A stretch of 64,000 nucleotides of DNA, from positions 248,001 to 312,000 of the forward strand of contig CAVRIA010000004.1 in NCBI GenBank assembly GCA_963721115.1. Reading direction: 5' to 3'. The notes under the pieces were generated by a model. That model saw only the letters and a program-made list of their open reading frames with translations. It was not told where the DNA came from and did no database searches. Positions 51,513 to 61,095 of this stretch are shown here, piece after piece; the stretch's first letter is position 1, and every line of letters begins with the position of its first letter. The translations under genes were made by a program, and so were the position numbers. The DNA comes from CAVRIA01 sp963721115. Its GTDB lineage: Bacteria > Desulfobacterota > Binatia > HRBIN30 > CADEER01.

Positions 51513-52685
51513 TTGTCACTCGGGCGCTACCTGGCATACCCACACCGCCGGCTGGTCGATTTCGGGGGGTTACTCGCAATGGCAGGGGTGTTCTACGTGA
51601 CCCGCCATCCGAATCGCATCGCGTCCCCTCGACGCATCGCCTTTGGCGCCGCGACGGTGGTGTGCCTCTTCATGCTCGTCCTCTCGAGCTACGCCGGACC
51701 GGACAGGGAAATGGTCGCCTTGCTGGCGTTTACCGTGATCACGCTCGGCACGGGGATTCTATTGCCCTGGGGATTGGCTTCCAGGTCGGACGTCGACGAC
51801 TGTGGATCGGTTCACATAGTCTCTATCCGCTGCAGGGCGTTTCGTTCGCCCGACCCCTCGGCGGGCCTGGCTGTTCACGGCGTGCGGACTCTTGTTTCGT
51901 GGCGTTCGTCCGGGGGGCCGTCTCGCCTGGCGCGCCAGCGCCTTGAGCTCGCGAGCCAGAAGGATTGGCGGAACGACAGCGAGCAGCGGCCGAAGACAGA
52001 AGGCGAAGGCGCAGGCGCTCGCTCTCGACCGGACGCCTATGCCCACGCCGTCGCTCACGATCTCAAGAATCCGATCAACGTCATCTTCGGATACACCGAT
52101 CTTCTCAAAACCCATCTCGAGAACAGGATGGACGACGAGGTGCGGCATCTGCTGACGCAAGCCGCCAGGGGCTGCCAGAAGATGGCGCAGATCATCGACG
52201 AGCTGTTGCTGCTCGCCAGCGTGCGCAAGATGCGGGAGGTCCCGCGGCAGCCGCTCGATATGTCGAGAGTCGTGGCAGAGGCGCAGCAGCGGTTTTCCAC
52301 CCTGATCGCGGCATCCGGCGCGGAAGTCATCGTACCCGCGGAGTGGCCTCGAGCGCTCGGCCACGCGCCGTGGGTCGAGGAAGTCTGGGCGAACTACATC
52401 AGCAACGCGATCAAGTATGGGGGAACCCCGCCGCGCATCGAGCTCGGCGGAAACCGAGACGGCGGCGGCGTGGCCCACTTCTGGGTCCGCGACAACGGTC
52501 CGGGTTTGGACGAGCAGCAGCTCGGGCAGCTGTTTCAGGAGTTCTCGCGGGTGACTCCGGCCAACGCCGAAGGCCACGGACTCGGCCTGTCCATCGTCAA
52601 GCGCATCGTCGAAAGGCTCGGCGGCGAGGTGCGAGTGAGCAGCGCGATCGGTCAGGGCAGCACGTTCGGGTTCACACTGCCGTAG
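51513..52685 (+). CDS. Membrane sensor histidine kinase
   Basis: About 390 residues. Three N-terminal hydrophobic helices (VDFGGLLAMAGVFYVT, FGAATVVCLFMLVLSSY, LLAFTVITLGTGILLPW), a poorly conserved stretch at about 95-175 that may be out of frame, then HisKA (AHAVAHDLKNPINVIFGYTDLL, H-box) and HATPase (WANYISNAIKYGG, VRDNGPGLD, LFQEFSRV, GHGLGLSIVKRIVERLGG). All ATP-binding boxes intact. No response regulator is adjacent. TTG 51513 start is tentative. Confidence 0.82.
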   Translation: MSLGRYLAYPHRRLVDFGGLLAMAGVFYVTRHPNRIASPRRIAFGAATVVCLFMLVLSSYAGPDREMVALLAFTVITLGTGILLPWGLASRSDVDDCGSVHIVSIRCRAFRSPDPSAGLAVHGVRTLVSWRSSGGPSRLARQRLELASQKDWRNDSEQRPKTEGEGAGARSRPDAYAHAVAHDLKNPINVIFGYTDLLKTHLENRMDDEVRHLLTQAARGCQKMAQIIDELLLLASVRKMREVPRQPLDMSRVVAEAQQRFSTLIAASGAEVIVPAEWPRALGHAPWVEEVWANYISNAIKYGGTPPRIELGGNRDGGGVAHFWVRDNGPGLDEQQLGQLFQEFSRVTPANAEGHGLGLSIVKRIVERLGGEVRVSSAIGQGSTFGFTLP

Positions 52686-52713
52686 CCGCGGGATTTCGGG
52701 GGACGTTGGGGGC

Positions 52714-52912
52714 GCGTTGGGCGAGTTGGTTACCCCGCCCAACTCGCCGTACGAGTTTGTGAAAAAATCTGGAAATGCGTTCGACGAGCTTAGGGCGAGC
52801 GGCGAAAACTCAATGAAATCAATTTTCGACAGCGCTGGATTTGGCGAGAAGTTGATTTTTTCACAAACACGTAGGGGAGTTCGAGTTGGTCACCCCGAAC
52901 TCTACGTCCCGA
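52714..52912. repeat. MITE-like element with long inverted ends
   Basis: Left end reads CCAACTCGCCGTACGAGTTT then GTGAAAAAATC; the right end in reverse complement reads CCAACTCG..CTACGTGTTTG then TGAAAAAATC. About 80 bp of AT-richer sequence lies inside. GTTGGT(T/C)ACCCCG occurs at both extremities. No coding sequence. Confidence 0.72.
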
Positions 52913-52938
52913 AAGCCACCAGGCCTTATTCAACGCCT

Positions 52939-53628
52939 CTATCCCCGCGAAGCTCGGCGTTGCATGCGGCGGAGACGTCGAGTCCCGAGCGTCACAAGAA
53001 GAAGCGCAAGTATGAGCAGGCCGAATCGGGAGAGCAGTGGGGCGGCTGCTCCGCCCTTGACCAGGATCTCCTCCACGGCGGTGTCCATGGCGACGTCGCC
53101 TTGCATGCAATTGCCGCCGCCAACGACGCTGCCCATCACATTGACGACGTTGGTGAAGGTGCCGGCCTTTGAGGGAGTGACCGTGAGCATGAAGGAGACG
53201 GTCTGATCCGGCGCCAGAGTTCCGATGCTACAGGCAATCGGACCGCTCCCGGCCGGCTTGGTGCAGGCGACCCCGTTGGTCGGCAGCCCTACTACATCGA
53301 ATGGTTGTCCACCTATATCGATCTCGCAGGGAAAACCCGCCGGCTCGTCACCCTTTGCCGCAAACGTTTGGGATCCATTCGCCGCGAGCTCTCGCGCCTG
53401 ATCGAGCAGCCCCCGCTGTGCTTCGGTGGGCGTCGCGAACGGAAAGAGGCAGAGCCCGATCTCCTCGACCGTACACTCGTCGTTGGTGTTGGTGACGTTT
53501 ATCGTCAGCTTCGTCGGCTTGCCGACCATGGTTGGGTTGGGCGTCGAGGTGATGCTGACGTCAAGTCCGCAACCCATGCCGGCAAACGCGACCGCGACCA
53601 GGCAACTCAACTCAACGATTCGGTACAT
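52939..53628 (-). CDS. Lipoprotein-like protein with DUF11-type repeat and C-terminal membrane anchor
   Basis: 229 residues from ATG 53628. Signal with lipobox-like AFAGMGC; a DUF11/CARDB-style domain (SITSTPNPTMVGKPTKLTIN, FMLTVTPSKAGTFTNVVNV); then a C-terminal hydrophobic segment (LLSRFGLLILALLLVTLG) and Arg-rich end (RRLRRMQRRA), similar to the short C-terminal sorting anchors. Surface display is inferred. Unknown role. Confidence 0.72.
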   Translation of the reverse strand: MYRIVELSCLVAVAFAGMGCGLDVSITSTPNPTMVGKPTKLTINVTNTNDECTVEEIGLCLFPFATPTEAQRGLLDQARELAANGSQTFAAKGDEPAGFPCEIDIGGQPFDVVGLPTNGVACTKPAGSGPIACSIGTLAPDQTVSFMLTVTPSKAGTFTNVVNVMGSVVGGGNCMQGDVAMDTAVEEILVKGGAAAPLLSRFGLLILALLLVTLGTRRLRRMQRRASRG

Positions 53629-53705
53629 CGAAGTCCTTTCCTTCTGTTTCCACAACGCCACCTGACGGCCGCGGCGCCAGCGGGCAACCGCTCAGCCGGC
53701 GTGGC

Positions 53706-54197
53706 TCAGCGCGGCTGCGTTTCCGGACGGATCATGTAGGTCGTCGTCGCCCGTGCCGCCAGCTTGCCGGCCGCCCAGATGTCGATCTCGGCGTAGGCGC
53801 TGTGTTTGCTGGCGCGCAGGACGTAGGCTTCCGCCGTCACCACCCCGGCCGGGATCGGCTCGAGGTAGTTGATCTTCATCTCGACGGTCAGGAGCACGGT
53901 TCCCGCCGCGTAGATGCTCTGTAGCGCCACGGCGACCGCGGTGTCGGCAAGCCCGAAGCTGGCGCCGCCGTGCATCACTCCGGCCGGTTGCATGAGCACC
54001 GTTCGGTTCTCGAGCTCCAGGCGGGAATATCCGCGCTTGATGTCTATCACTCGGATGCCCAGGTGCCCCGGGAAGAAGGGGTTGTCCCGGTTGAACAAGC
54101 GAGTGATCGCCTCGCGCCGCTCGGCGTCGATCGGAGGGAAGGTTTGCCCGTGCGCTCCGGACCCGAGAGGCACGCTCCTCTTTGCGTCGTCGGCCAT
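53706..54197 (-). CDS. PaaI-type hotdog thioesterase
   Basis: 163 residues from ATG 54197. LGIRVIDIKRGYSRLELENR, MQPAGVMHGGASFGLADTAVAVAL (HGG and catalytic Asp), VEMKINYLEPIPAGVVTAEA. Hydrolyses acyl- or aryl-CoA esters. Intact; no clear operon. Confidence 0.9.
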   Translation of the reverse strand: MADDAKRSVPLGSGAHGQTFPPIDAERREAITRLFNRDNPFFPGHLGIRVIDIKRGYSRLELENRTVLMQPAGVMHGGASFGLADTAVAVALQSIYAAGTVLLTVEMKINYLEPIPAGVVTAEAYVLRASKHSAYAEIDIWAAGKLAARATTTYMIRPETQPR

Positions 54198-54347
54198 GGT
54201 GTGATCCCGTGTATCACTGCGCCCGACCGGAAGGTACACGCGCAGGCGGTCAGGTGGGCTCAGTACCCGATGATGTGCGCGCGGGCAAGGTGTGCGGCGC
54301 CGTGTTCCAAACTCGTCGATCTTTCACCCCGCGCGGTATGATCAAAT

Positions 54348-54367
54348 CCCCGCGAATATCCGCGGGG
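54348..54367. terminator. CCCCGCG hairpin
   Basis: CCCCGCG (54348) and CGCGGGG (54361) around AATATC; between the thioesterase start and the end of the permease. The rest of 54198-54567 shows no gene. Confidence 0.45.
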
Positions 54368-54567
54368 GTGACGGTGGGTCAGGGCATCGCCATCGTCAGC
54401 AACTGAGAAGGGGGAGAAAACACGGACGCCGATGGGAAACCGTTGAAAGTCTCGATTCGGGCGACGAATCTATTCCGCGAGGAAGACGGCATGGAAGATG
54501 ATTGGACATCACACCGGTCTGCTGCCGTTTCTGGCAAAGTGAGAGGCGGGCGGCGTCGGCCTGCGTC

Positions 54568-56236
54568 TTAGAGAGCGTGCGGGTCCGGGCGCGTCGGAAA
54601 GCGCGCCGCGGCCAGGAAGAAGAGGCCGCACAGAGCGTAGCCGATCGCCCACGGGAGGCCGCTGGCGAAGCCGATGTCGTACACGCCGCCGGCCGGCGTG
54701 ACGCGGCCGGCGTGGATGAAGCCGAAGAAGGAGAGAACGGCGCCGATGCCGGCCCACGCAGCGGCCGCGAGCCGAACTGGCGATCGATGAGGTGGGCGCT
54801 CGTCGCCGACCAGATCATGCAGGTGAGCATGAAGCCCTGCGAGAGGGCGACGAAGCCGTCGAGCTGCAGTCCGACGGCGGAGAACGCCGCCGGGTGAGTC
54901 GAGCACGCTCGCCGCCAGAGCGGCGTTCCCCTGCGCCACCGCGGCGGCGTCGAGCGATCTGCGTCAGCACCAACAGCCCCAGGCGGCGATCGCCGGGAAC
55001 AGCCCGAGCGCCACCGCCGGCGCGTGCCGCACGTCGCGTGACCTGAAAGGCCTGCGCGGTGATGATGATGCCGATCCACAGCACGATCGCCATGCCGGCC
55101 TCGATCGGCATCAGCGGAGCCGACCAGGTACGTGAGGCCGACCGAGCGCGAGCACGGCGAAGAAGATGGCATTGAGAATCGAATACCCCGAGCGCGCCCC
55201 GAGCGCCTTCCAACCCGGGTGGCCGATGTAGATGGTGGTCGGAAAGCACGAGCCGAGCATCGCGGCGACGATCGAGCCGAGACCGTTGACGGCCATGCAC
55301 GGCATCGCCGGGTAAGCGTCACCGGCGGCGTCGGCCGACTCGATGTTCTGCAGCGATCCGAGCACGTTGAACAGCCCCATGGGCAGCACCACCGGAACGA
55401 AGCGCTGGCGCGCATCAGCGGACTGGTCAGGCCCGCGTAGGAGGTCGCCCAGCACCGGCACCGGCAGGTAGAGACCGACCGAGTCGACGCGCTTCGACGA
55501 CGCGGCTCCAGCTCGACCGGCGACGTCTTCATCCCCGCCGCCCAGGCGAGCCAGGCGAGGGCCGTCCCCGCCAAGACCGCCCAGGCGCCGCCGGGAATCC
55601 GGAACGGAAACTCGACTCCGGCAAAGTAGGTGGTCAGGATGATGCCGAGCGGCAACATCGCGATCAGCGGCGCCGCCAGGGTGCGGACCGCGAAGTCGAT
55701 GGCGATGAAGCTGATGGCGATCCCGGCGAGAGTCGAGAGCAGCGCGGCGCGCGGAGTCGCACGGCGTACCGCGTCGGCGCACCAGCGCTCCGGCGAGCTC
55801 GATCAGACCCGACAACAGACAGGCGCCGAGGCCCGACCTGCCAGGCCGACGAGCGCCGCCTGGCGTCGCATCCGCGCCGCGCGCCTGCGGCCGGCGAGCT
55901 TCACCGGCAGCATGACGAGGAAGATGAACGCGAACAGCGACACCGTGTTGATGCCGTACGGCAGTGCGGTAACGTCCGACGCGGCCCCTCGCGCCGCGAC
56001 AACTGTTGTGCCTGCCAGGCGTAGTAGAAGTTGCCGACGATCACGGACAGCGCCGCGCCCGGCAGCACCCGCGCGAGCAACAACTCGACCGAGAATCCCA
56101 GCACCGCCCGGCACAGGCCGAGGATGAGCAGGAACTGGATCAGGTTGTCGATCGCCAGGCCGAAGAAGCCGTCGAGATCGCCGGGCTGGTAGAGCGGCTG
56201 CGCCATCCGGCGCGCCGCCGCGCGCTTCGAGTCCAT
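54568..56236 (-). pseudogene. NCS2-type nucleobase permease-like protein, multiply frame-broken
   Basis: ATG 56236. Membrane segments recognisable in successive frames: FFGLAIDNLIQFLLILGLC, LPYGINTVSLFAFIFLVMLP, FVPVVLPMGLFNVLGSLQNI, MPCMAVNGLGSIVAAMLG, FPTTIYIGHPGWKALGAR, MAIVLWIGIIITAQAFQVT, AIGYALCGLFFLAAARFP to 54568. The GHPGWK and LPYGINT stretches are those of uracil/xanthine-permease relatives. At least five frame changes; sequence error is possible because the encoded residues remain conserved. Confidence 0.65.
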
Positions 56237-56383
56237 GCTTCGGCGCCTCTACGCAAAAACTCCGCAAAACCCAACCCCAGACGCGGGCTCGGTGGAGACC
56301 GAGCTCCGCCTGCTGACGTTCGCCCCCGGAACACACGTGGGTCAACGCCGAGGCTGAGGTGCTCAAGGCGTGCAGCGCACTTA

Positions 56384-57484
56384 CTATATCCCCGGCCTCA
56401 GGCGGAGCACGCCGAGCGAGCCGATCAGCGCCAACAACCCGGCTGCCACGGCAAGGAGAGTGGGGGACAGGGCCGGCGCTGGCGCCGGCGCGCCGATCAC
56501 CGCCGCCTGTCCGACCAGGCCCTGGCAGACGTCCGTCGCGAAGAGGGCGTCACCGAGGACCAGCGGCCGCGAGAGGGGAATGCCGAGATTCCCCGTCGCG
56601 TCGACGAAGTTGCCGCTGGCATCGATGCCGCCCGTTCCGAGCAACTCGTCATCGATGCTGCCCGGCGGCTGATCGGGAGCTCCATTCGGCCCCACTGAGT
56701 AGATTGCAATGCAGCTATCGCCGGGCACGGCATTCGGCGTTCCCTTTCCGAACACGCGCTCGGAGCCGACGAACAGTCCGGAACCGGTGGGACCTCCGCC
56801 GCCGATGACATTGAACGCCGGCGGCGCCGGCGGCGGCTGGTTGCCGACGACGACGCTCAGACCGTGCAGCTCGGCGGCCGCCCAGCCGGCGTGCTCGGAC
56901 GTGCCCCGATAGCTCGCAGCCCACGCGCCGGTCGACGGCGTGTACTCCAGAACGTCCGACTGCGCGAAGCTCACGCCGCCGACCGTGCCGCTGCCGTCGA
57001 ACGAGAGCAGTAGATGACCATTGGTCGCAATGAGATGCGCGGCGTCGAGGTCGAGAGCCGGGTCGATGCCCGCCGCCGACCCGTCGAAGAACAAGCTGAT
57101 CGTTCCGGCATGAATGCGCAGCAGGTCTTCGTCGTCGGCGAAGACGCCGCCGATCTCGACCGCGACGTCGAACGAGAGGAGCAGGTCGTCCGGACCGATC
57201 TCGCTCACCGCGTCGGTGACCGCCCCGCTCGGAATGCCGTTGGCACCGGCGTCGAGCTCGATCGTGTAAGCCACGCCGTCGAACCGCACCACGTCACCGC
57301 GCATGGCGATGACGCCACCGGGCAAGCTCACTGTCGTGTCGAAGGAGAGCAACTGATGGCCGTTCGGTAGCCGATCGTAGGCGGTGACGCGTTTGATGTC
57401 CGCATCGTGGACTACCACTGAACTACTATGTTCGAAAGTTTGCGCGTGGCGCGACGATTTCGCAGCAGCAGAACGCGTTCGCAT
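56384..57484 (-). CDS. Secreted repeat protein with C-terminal membrane anchor (N-terminus uncertain)
   Basis: About 366 residues from ATG 57484. Repeated unit with LL(L)SFD (NGHQLLSFDTTVSLPGG, DDLLLSFDVAVEIGG, NGHLLLSFDGSGTVGG), then a Pro/Gly-rich part and a C-terminal anchor (LSPTLLAVAAGLLALIGSLG-VLRLRPG). No signal peptide: upstream frame is open but derives from a REP-like palindrome (57558-57582), so the native N-terminus appears cut off. Confidence 0.65.
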   Translation of the reverse strand: MRTRSAAAKSSRHAQTFEHSSSVVVHDADIKRVTAYDRLPNGHQLLSFDTTVSLPGGVIAMRGDVVRFDGVAYTIELDAGANGIPSGAVTDAVSEIGPDDLLLSFDVAVEIGGVFADDEDLLRIHAGTISLFFDGSAAGIDPALDLDAAHLIATNGHLLLSFDGSGTVGGVSFAQSDVLEYTPSTGAWAASYRGTSEHAGWAAAELHGLSVVVGNQPPPAPPAFNVIGGGGPTGSGLFVGSERVFGKGTPNAVPGDSCIAIYSVGPNGAPDQPPGSIDDELLGTGGIDASGNFVDATGNLGIPLSRPLVLGDALFATDVCQGLVGQAAVIGAPAPAPALSPTLLAVAAGLLALIGSLGVLRLRPGI

Positions 57485-57557
57485 CCGTGTCCACTGCGCC
57501 CCCTCCTGGATGCCGGCTAAAGGACTGCCGGCATGACGGTCCGGGGCAGAGTCCGTC

Positions 57558-57582
57558 ATTCCCGCAATTTTCAAGCGGGAAT
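57558..57582. repeat. ATTCCCGC/GCGGGAAT palindrome
   Basis: Eight-base arms around AATTTTCAA. This is the widespread ATTCCCGC...GCGGGAATGAC-type repeat; it creates the false N-terminal reading of the neighbouring gene. Confidence 0.7.
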
Positions 57583-57635
57583 CCATTGCCCGTTGTTGGG
57601 CTGCGGGCGTGAGCCCGCGCTATGGAGCACGAGAG

Positions 57636-57917
57636 ATGAAGCATACGATCAGTGGGCAACCGAAGAACCCCTTTCACCCAGGTGAGATTCTCCGCGAAGA
57701 GTTTCTCGGACCCGGCGGTATGAGCCAGGCAGAGTTCGCAAAGAAGGTCGGTTGGACTCGAGCCCGGCTCAACGAATTCATCAACGGCAAACGCGGTGTC
57801 ACTGCGGAGGCCGCTTTGGATCTGGCAGACGCCCTCGGCACGTCACCGAAACTCTGGCTCAATCTGCAAGCAACCTGGGATCTCGACCGCGCCCTCCGGC
57901 GACGAAGCGCCGCGTGA
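57636..57917 (+). CDS. HigA-type antitoxin/XRE transcriptional regulator
   Basis: 93 residues from ATG 57636. FHPGEILREEFLGPGGMSQAEFAKKVG, RARLNEFINGKRGVTAEAALDLADALG, WLNLQATWDL is the HigA helix-turn-helix. No HigB toxin is visible upstream or downstream, so this is an orphan or its partner was lost near the flanking palindrome. Confidence 0.9.
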   Translation: MKHTISGQPKNPFHPGEILREEFLGPGGMSQAEFAKKVGWTRARLNEFINGKRGVTAEAALDLADALGTSPKLWLNLQATWDLDRALRRRSAA

Positions 57918-58122
57918 GCTCGTCGTCACCTGCCGGCGTACGGCGCTTCGCGCCTCGTGTGGATCGGACGCACCCACCATTCGCAACGGTCCCCGGCGGA
58001 ATCACCCCTTCGACAAGCCCAGGGCGGATGAGCAGCTTCGGAGCCTGACCAGCGGGAAAAATACGCTGCCGAACTTATGAACCGGAGCACTTAGGACGGG
58101 ACCAACGGGGGCGGGACGAGCG

Positions 58123-59015
58123 CTACGCGGGCAGCACGCCGGCTCGACGCGCGCGCTGGAGAACGCGCTCCTGCACCGCGACGAGCGGGGCGTCGATCAT
58201 CCGGCCCTCGAGGGCGAAGACGCCGCGACCCTCGGCGCGGGCGCGCTCCCAGGCCTCGGTGACCCGCAGCGCGTACTCGACCTGCTCGGGCCGCGGCGTG
58301 TAGACCTCGTTGACGATCTCCACCTGTCTCGGATGGATGCAGAGCTTGCCCTCGAAGCCGAGTCCGGCGCCGACGGCGGCGTCCTCCCGGATGGCCTTCT
58401 CGTCCTTCACGGACAGTACGACGCTGTCGATCGGGGGGACGCCGCACGCCTTGGCGGCGATCACCAGGTTGCAGCGCGCGTGATACACGATGCCGCGCGA
58501 CGCGTCGGCATCCGTCAACCCCATGCTGAGCGAGAAGTCCGCATGGCCGAAGCACAGCGCCTCGCTCCTCGGCGTCGCCCGTCCCATCGCCATGGCGTTT
58601 GCGATTCCCGCCGGGCTTTCGACGAGCAGGAGGAGCTTCGTGCTCTCTCCCGGTGCCAGCCGGCCCGCCTCGAGCCCGCCGAAGCGCCTCGGCGACTTGC
58701 GCGATCTGCTCCGGGGTTTCGGATTTCGGCAGCAGGATGACCCGGCCGCCGCTGCCGACCACGGCCTCGATATCGGCTTCGAAGTGCGGAGTGCCGAAGG
58801 CGTTGACGCGTACCGCGGCCTCCGTGTCCGTGAAGCGGCCCGCGCGCAGGGCCGCGGCGACGTGCTCTCGGGCCTCCGCCTTCTGCTGCGGGGCGACCGA
58901 GTCCTCCAGGTCGAGCAGCAGTGTGTCGGCGCCCGCCTCGAGCGCCCGCTCGAGCTTGCGGGGCTCCGAGCCGGGAACGAAGAGCAGTGAACGCCTCAGT
59001 CGAAGCGAGTCCATG
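58123..59015 (-). CDS. CitE/HpcH-type CoA-ester lyase (one frameshift)
   Basis: About 297 residues from ATG 59015. LRRSLLFVPGSEPRKLERAL, DTLLLDLEDSVAP (Mg-binding), RVNAFGTPHFEADI, then after a one-base shift near 58670 the frame runs LLLLVESPAGIANAM, LCFGHADFSLSMGL and GKLCIHPRQVEIVNEVYTP. Cleaves a malyl- or citryl-type CoA ester. Downstream of the malyl-CoA-lyase-like gene by 37 bp; a pair of related lyases. Confidence 0.85.
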
Positions 59016-59052
59016 TCGCCCGTGCTCCGTCCCCTGTCGGCCTCCGGCGCGA

Positions 59053-60111
59053 TCAGCTCTTGTCGAGCTCGTAGGCCTTCGTCAGCTCCTCGTCTCCCGC
59101 GGCCAGCGCCCGGGCCAGGTCCACCATGACCCGGCACTGCTTGAAGGTGGCGTCGTCCTGCATCTTGCCGTCGATCATCACCGCGCCGGTTCCATCGCCC
59201 ATCTCGGCGATGACCCGCTTGGCCCACAGCACCTCGGCCGCGGGAGGGCTGAAGACGCGCCGGGCGATCTCGATCTGAACCGGGTGCAGGCTCCAGGCGC
59301 CCACACAGCCCATGAGAAACGCGTTGCGGAACTGATCCTCGCACGCCAGCGTGTCTTTGATGTCCCCGAACGGGCCGTAGTACGGCAGGATGCCGTGCGC
59401 GTTGCAGGCGTCGACCATGCGGGCCAGCGTGTAGTGCCAGAGATCCTGCTGGGCGGTCGGCCGCGGCGCCTTCTCGTCGGTCGGATCGGGATCGGTGCGC
59501 ACCAGGTAGCCGGGGTGGCCGCCGCCGACGCGCGTCGTCTTCATGCGCCTGGAGGCGGCGAGGTCGGCCGGGCCGAGGGAGAGCCCCTGCATGCGCGGGC
59601 TGGCGCCGCAGATCTCCTCGACGTTGCCGACGCCGGTGGCGGTCTCGAGGATCGCGTGCAGCAGCAGCGGCCGCTTCAGACCCGCCTTGGCTTCCAGCTG
59701 GGCCACCAGCCGGTCGACGTAGTGGATGTCCCAGGCGCCCTCGACCTTCGGGATCATGAGCACCTGGAGCTTGTCGCCGATCTCGGTGACCAGCTCGACG
59801 AGGTCGTCCAGGGCCCAGGGGGAGTCGAGGCTGTTCACTCGCGTCCACAGCTGGCACTTGCCGAAGTCCACCTGCTTGGCGATCTGGACCAGCCCTCTGC
59901 GGGCGTCGACCTTTCTGTCCGCCGCGATCGCGTCCTCCAGGTTGCCGAGCAGGACGTCACACTGCTTGGCGAGATCCGGCACCTTGGCGGCCATCTTGGC
60001 GTTGCTGGGATCGAAGAAGTGGATCATGCGCGAGGGCCGGAAGGGAATCTCCCGCAGCGGCGGCGGGGCGCCGATGGCGAGGGGCTTGAAGAAATCCTTG
60101 GCGCTGCGCAT
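59053..60111 (-). CDS. Malyl-CoA lyase-like aldolase
   Basis: 352 residues from ATG 60111 with GGAG upstream. LREIPFRPSRMIHFFDPSNAK, DVLLGNLEDAIAA, VLMIPKVEGAWDIHYVDRLV, LLLHAILETATGVGNVEEI, GLSLGPADLAASRRMKTTRVGG are the pattern of L-malyl-/beta-methylmalyl-CoA lyases. Intact. Works with CoA-ligase activity to split or form malyl-CoA from acetyl-CoA and glyoxylate. Confidence 0.85.
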   Translation of the reverse strand: MRSAKDFFKPLAIGAPPPLREIPFRPSRMIHFFDPSNAKMAAKVPDLAKQCDVLLGNLEDAIAADRKVDARRGLVQIAKQVDFGKCQLWTRVNSLDSPWALDDLVELVTEIGDKLQVLMIPKVEGAWDIHYVDRLVAQLEAKAGLKRPLLLHAILETATGVGNVEEICGASPRMQGLSLGPADLAASRRMKTTRVGGGHPGYLVRTDPDPTDEKAPRPTAQQDLWHYTLARMVDACNAHGILPYYGPFGDIKDTLACEDQFRNAFLMGCVGAWSLHPVQIEIARRVFSPPAAEVLWAKRVIAEMGDGTGAVMIDGKMQDDATFKQCRVMVDLARALAAGDEELTKAYELDKS

Positions 60112-60283
60112 GGGTATCTCCTTCGATTGGACGACTGCGGGGAGGGTAGAGTGGGTCTCCTCTGCCGATGATCCGAACGCGCCGGAGACTACAGTCTAGC
60201 GCCATTGATTTTCAACCGGGCCGGCGGCCGGAGCGCCGCTCGTGAACCGCTCGTTGAAGGTGGTCGACCCGGTCTACGGCGAT

Positions 60284-61036
60284 CTAGTCCGGCTCCCGGA
60301 ACGTCGCCACCACCGGCGCGTGGTCGCTCGTCCCGTGCTCGCGCAGCACCGGGCAGGAAAGCGCGCCGTCGGCCAGCGGCGCGCTGGCGAGAACGTAATC
60401 GATGCGCCAGCCGATGTTGCGCTGGCGCAGATTGCGCCACGGGGCCCACCAGGTGAAGAGCTCGTCGTTCTCCGGTTCGAGAGCGCGGCCGACGTCGATT
60501 AGGCCGCGACTGAGCACGCGCTCGAGCAGCTCGCGCTCGTCGGGGCGTTGACCGATCGCGTTCGCCTTGCGTTCCTTCGGATGGACGTCGCGGTCGGTGC
60601 GGGTGACGTTCAGATCACCGCACAGGATCAAGGTGCGGCCGGAGCCGTGGATCGACGCGACGTATTCCTCCATTGCCCGGAGGAAGGCGATCTTGGCCGC
60701 GTAGTCCTTGCCTCCGTTCGGTACGTAGATGGAAGCGAGCACCACATCGCCGACCGTCGCCTGCACCACTCTGGTTTCGTGATCGAAGGCGGGATGGCCG
60801 AACTGCGCGGCCGCAAAGCGTTCGGTGCGGAGGTGCAGACCGACGCCGGAGTATCCTCCCGCGCCGTGCCAGTAGCACGAGTACCCGGTCAGATGGCAGA
60901 GCGCCTCGGGGATCTGCTCCGGCTTGGCCTTGATCTCCTGCAGGCAGATGACGTCGGGACGCTCGCGCTCGACCAGCTCCAGCACCTGGGCCTGGCGAGC
61001 CCGGATTCCATTCACGTTCCAGGTGACGACCTTCAT
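60284..61036 (-). CDS. xthA: Exodeoxyribonuclease III
   Basis: 250 residues. VTWNVNGIRAR, CLQEIKAKPEQIP (catalytic Glu), YSGVGLHLR, IYVPNGGKDYAAKIAF, GDLNVTRTDRDVHP (Asp/Asn), RIDYVLASAPLAD, SDHAPVVATF (His). Repairs abasic sites and trims 3' ends. Complete. Confidence 0.94.
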   Translation of the reverse strand: MKVVTWNVNGIRARQAQVLELVERERPDVICLQEIKAKPEQIPEALCHLTGYSCYWHGAGGYSGVGLHLRTERFAAAQFGHPAFDHETRVVQATVGDVVLASIYVPNGGKDYAAKIAFLRAMEEYVASIHGSGRTLILCGDLNVTRTDRDVHPKERKANAIGQRPDERELLERVLSRGLIDVGRALEPENDELFTWWAPWRNLRQRNIGWRIDYVLASAPLADGALSCPVLREHGTSDHAPVVATFREPD

Positions 61037-61095
61037 CGCGACGCAGCATAGTCGAACAGGGACGTCGAGTGAACTTCACGTCCGCGCCGAGCGCC

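Noticed and set aside
57485..57586. N-terminal 34 codons of the 56384-57586 frame
   Set aside because: They translate a known intergenic palindrome; no signal peptide or ribosome-binding site at 57586.
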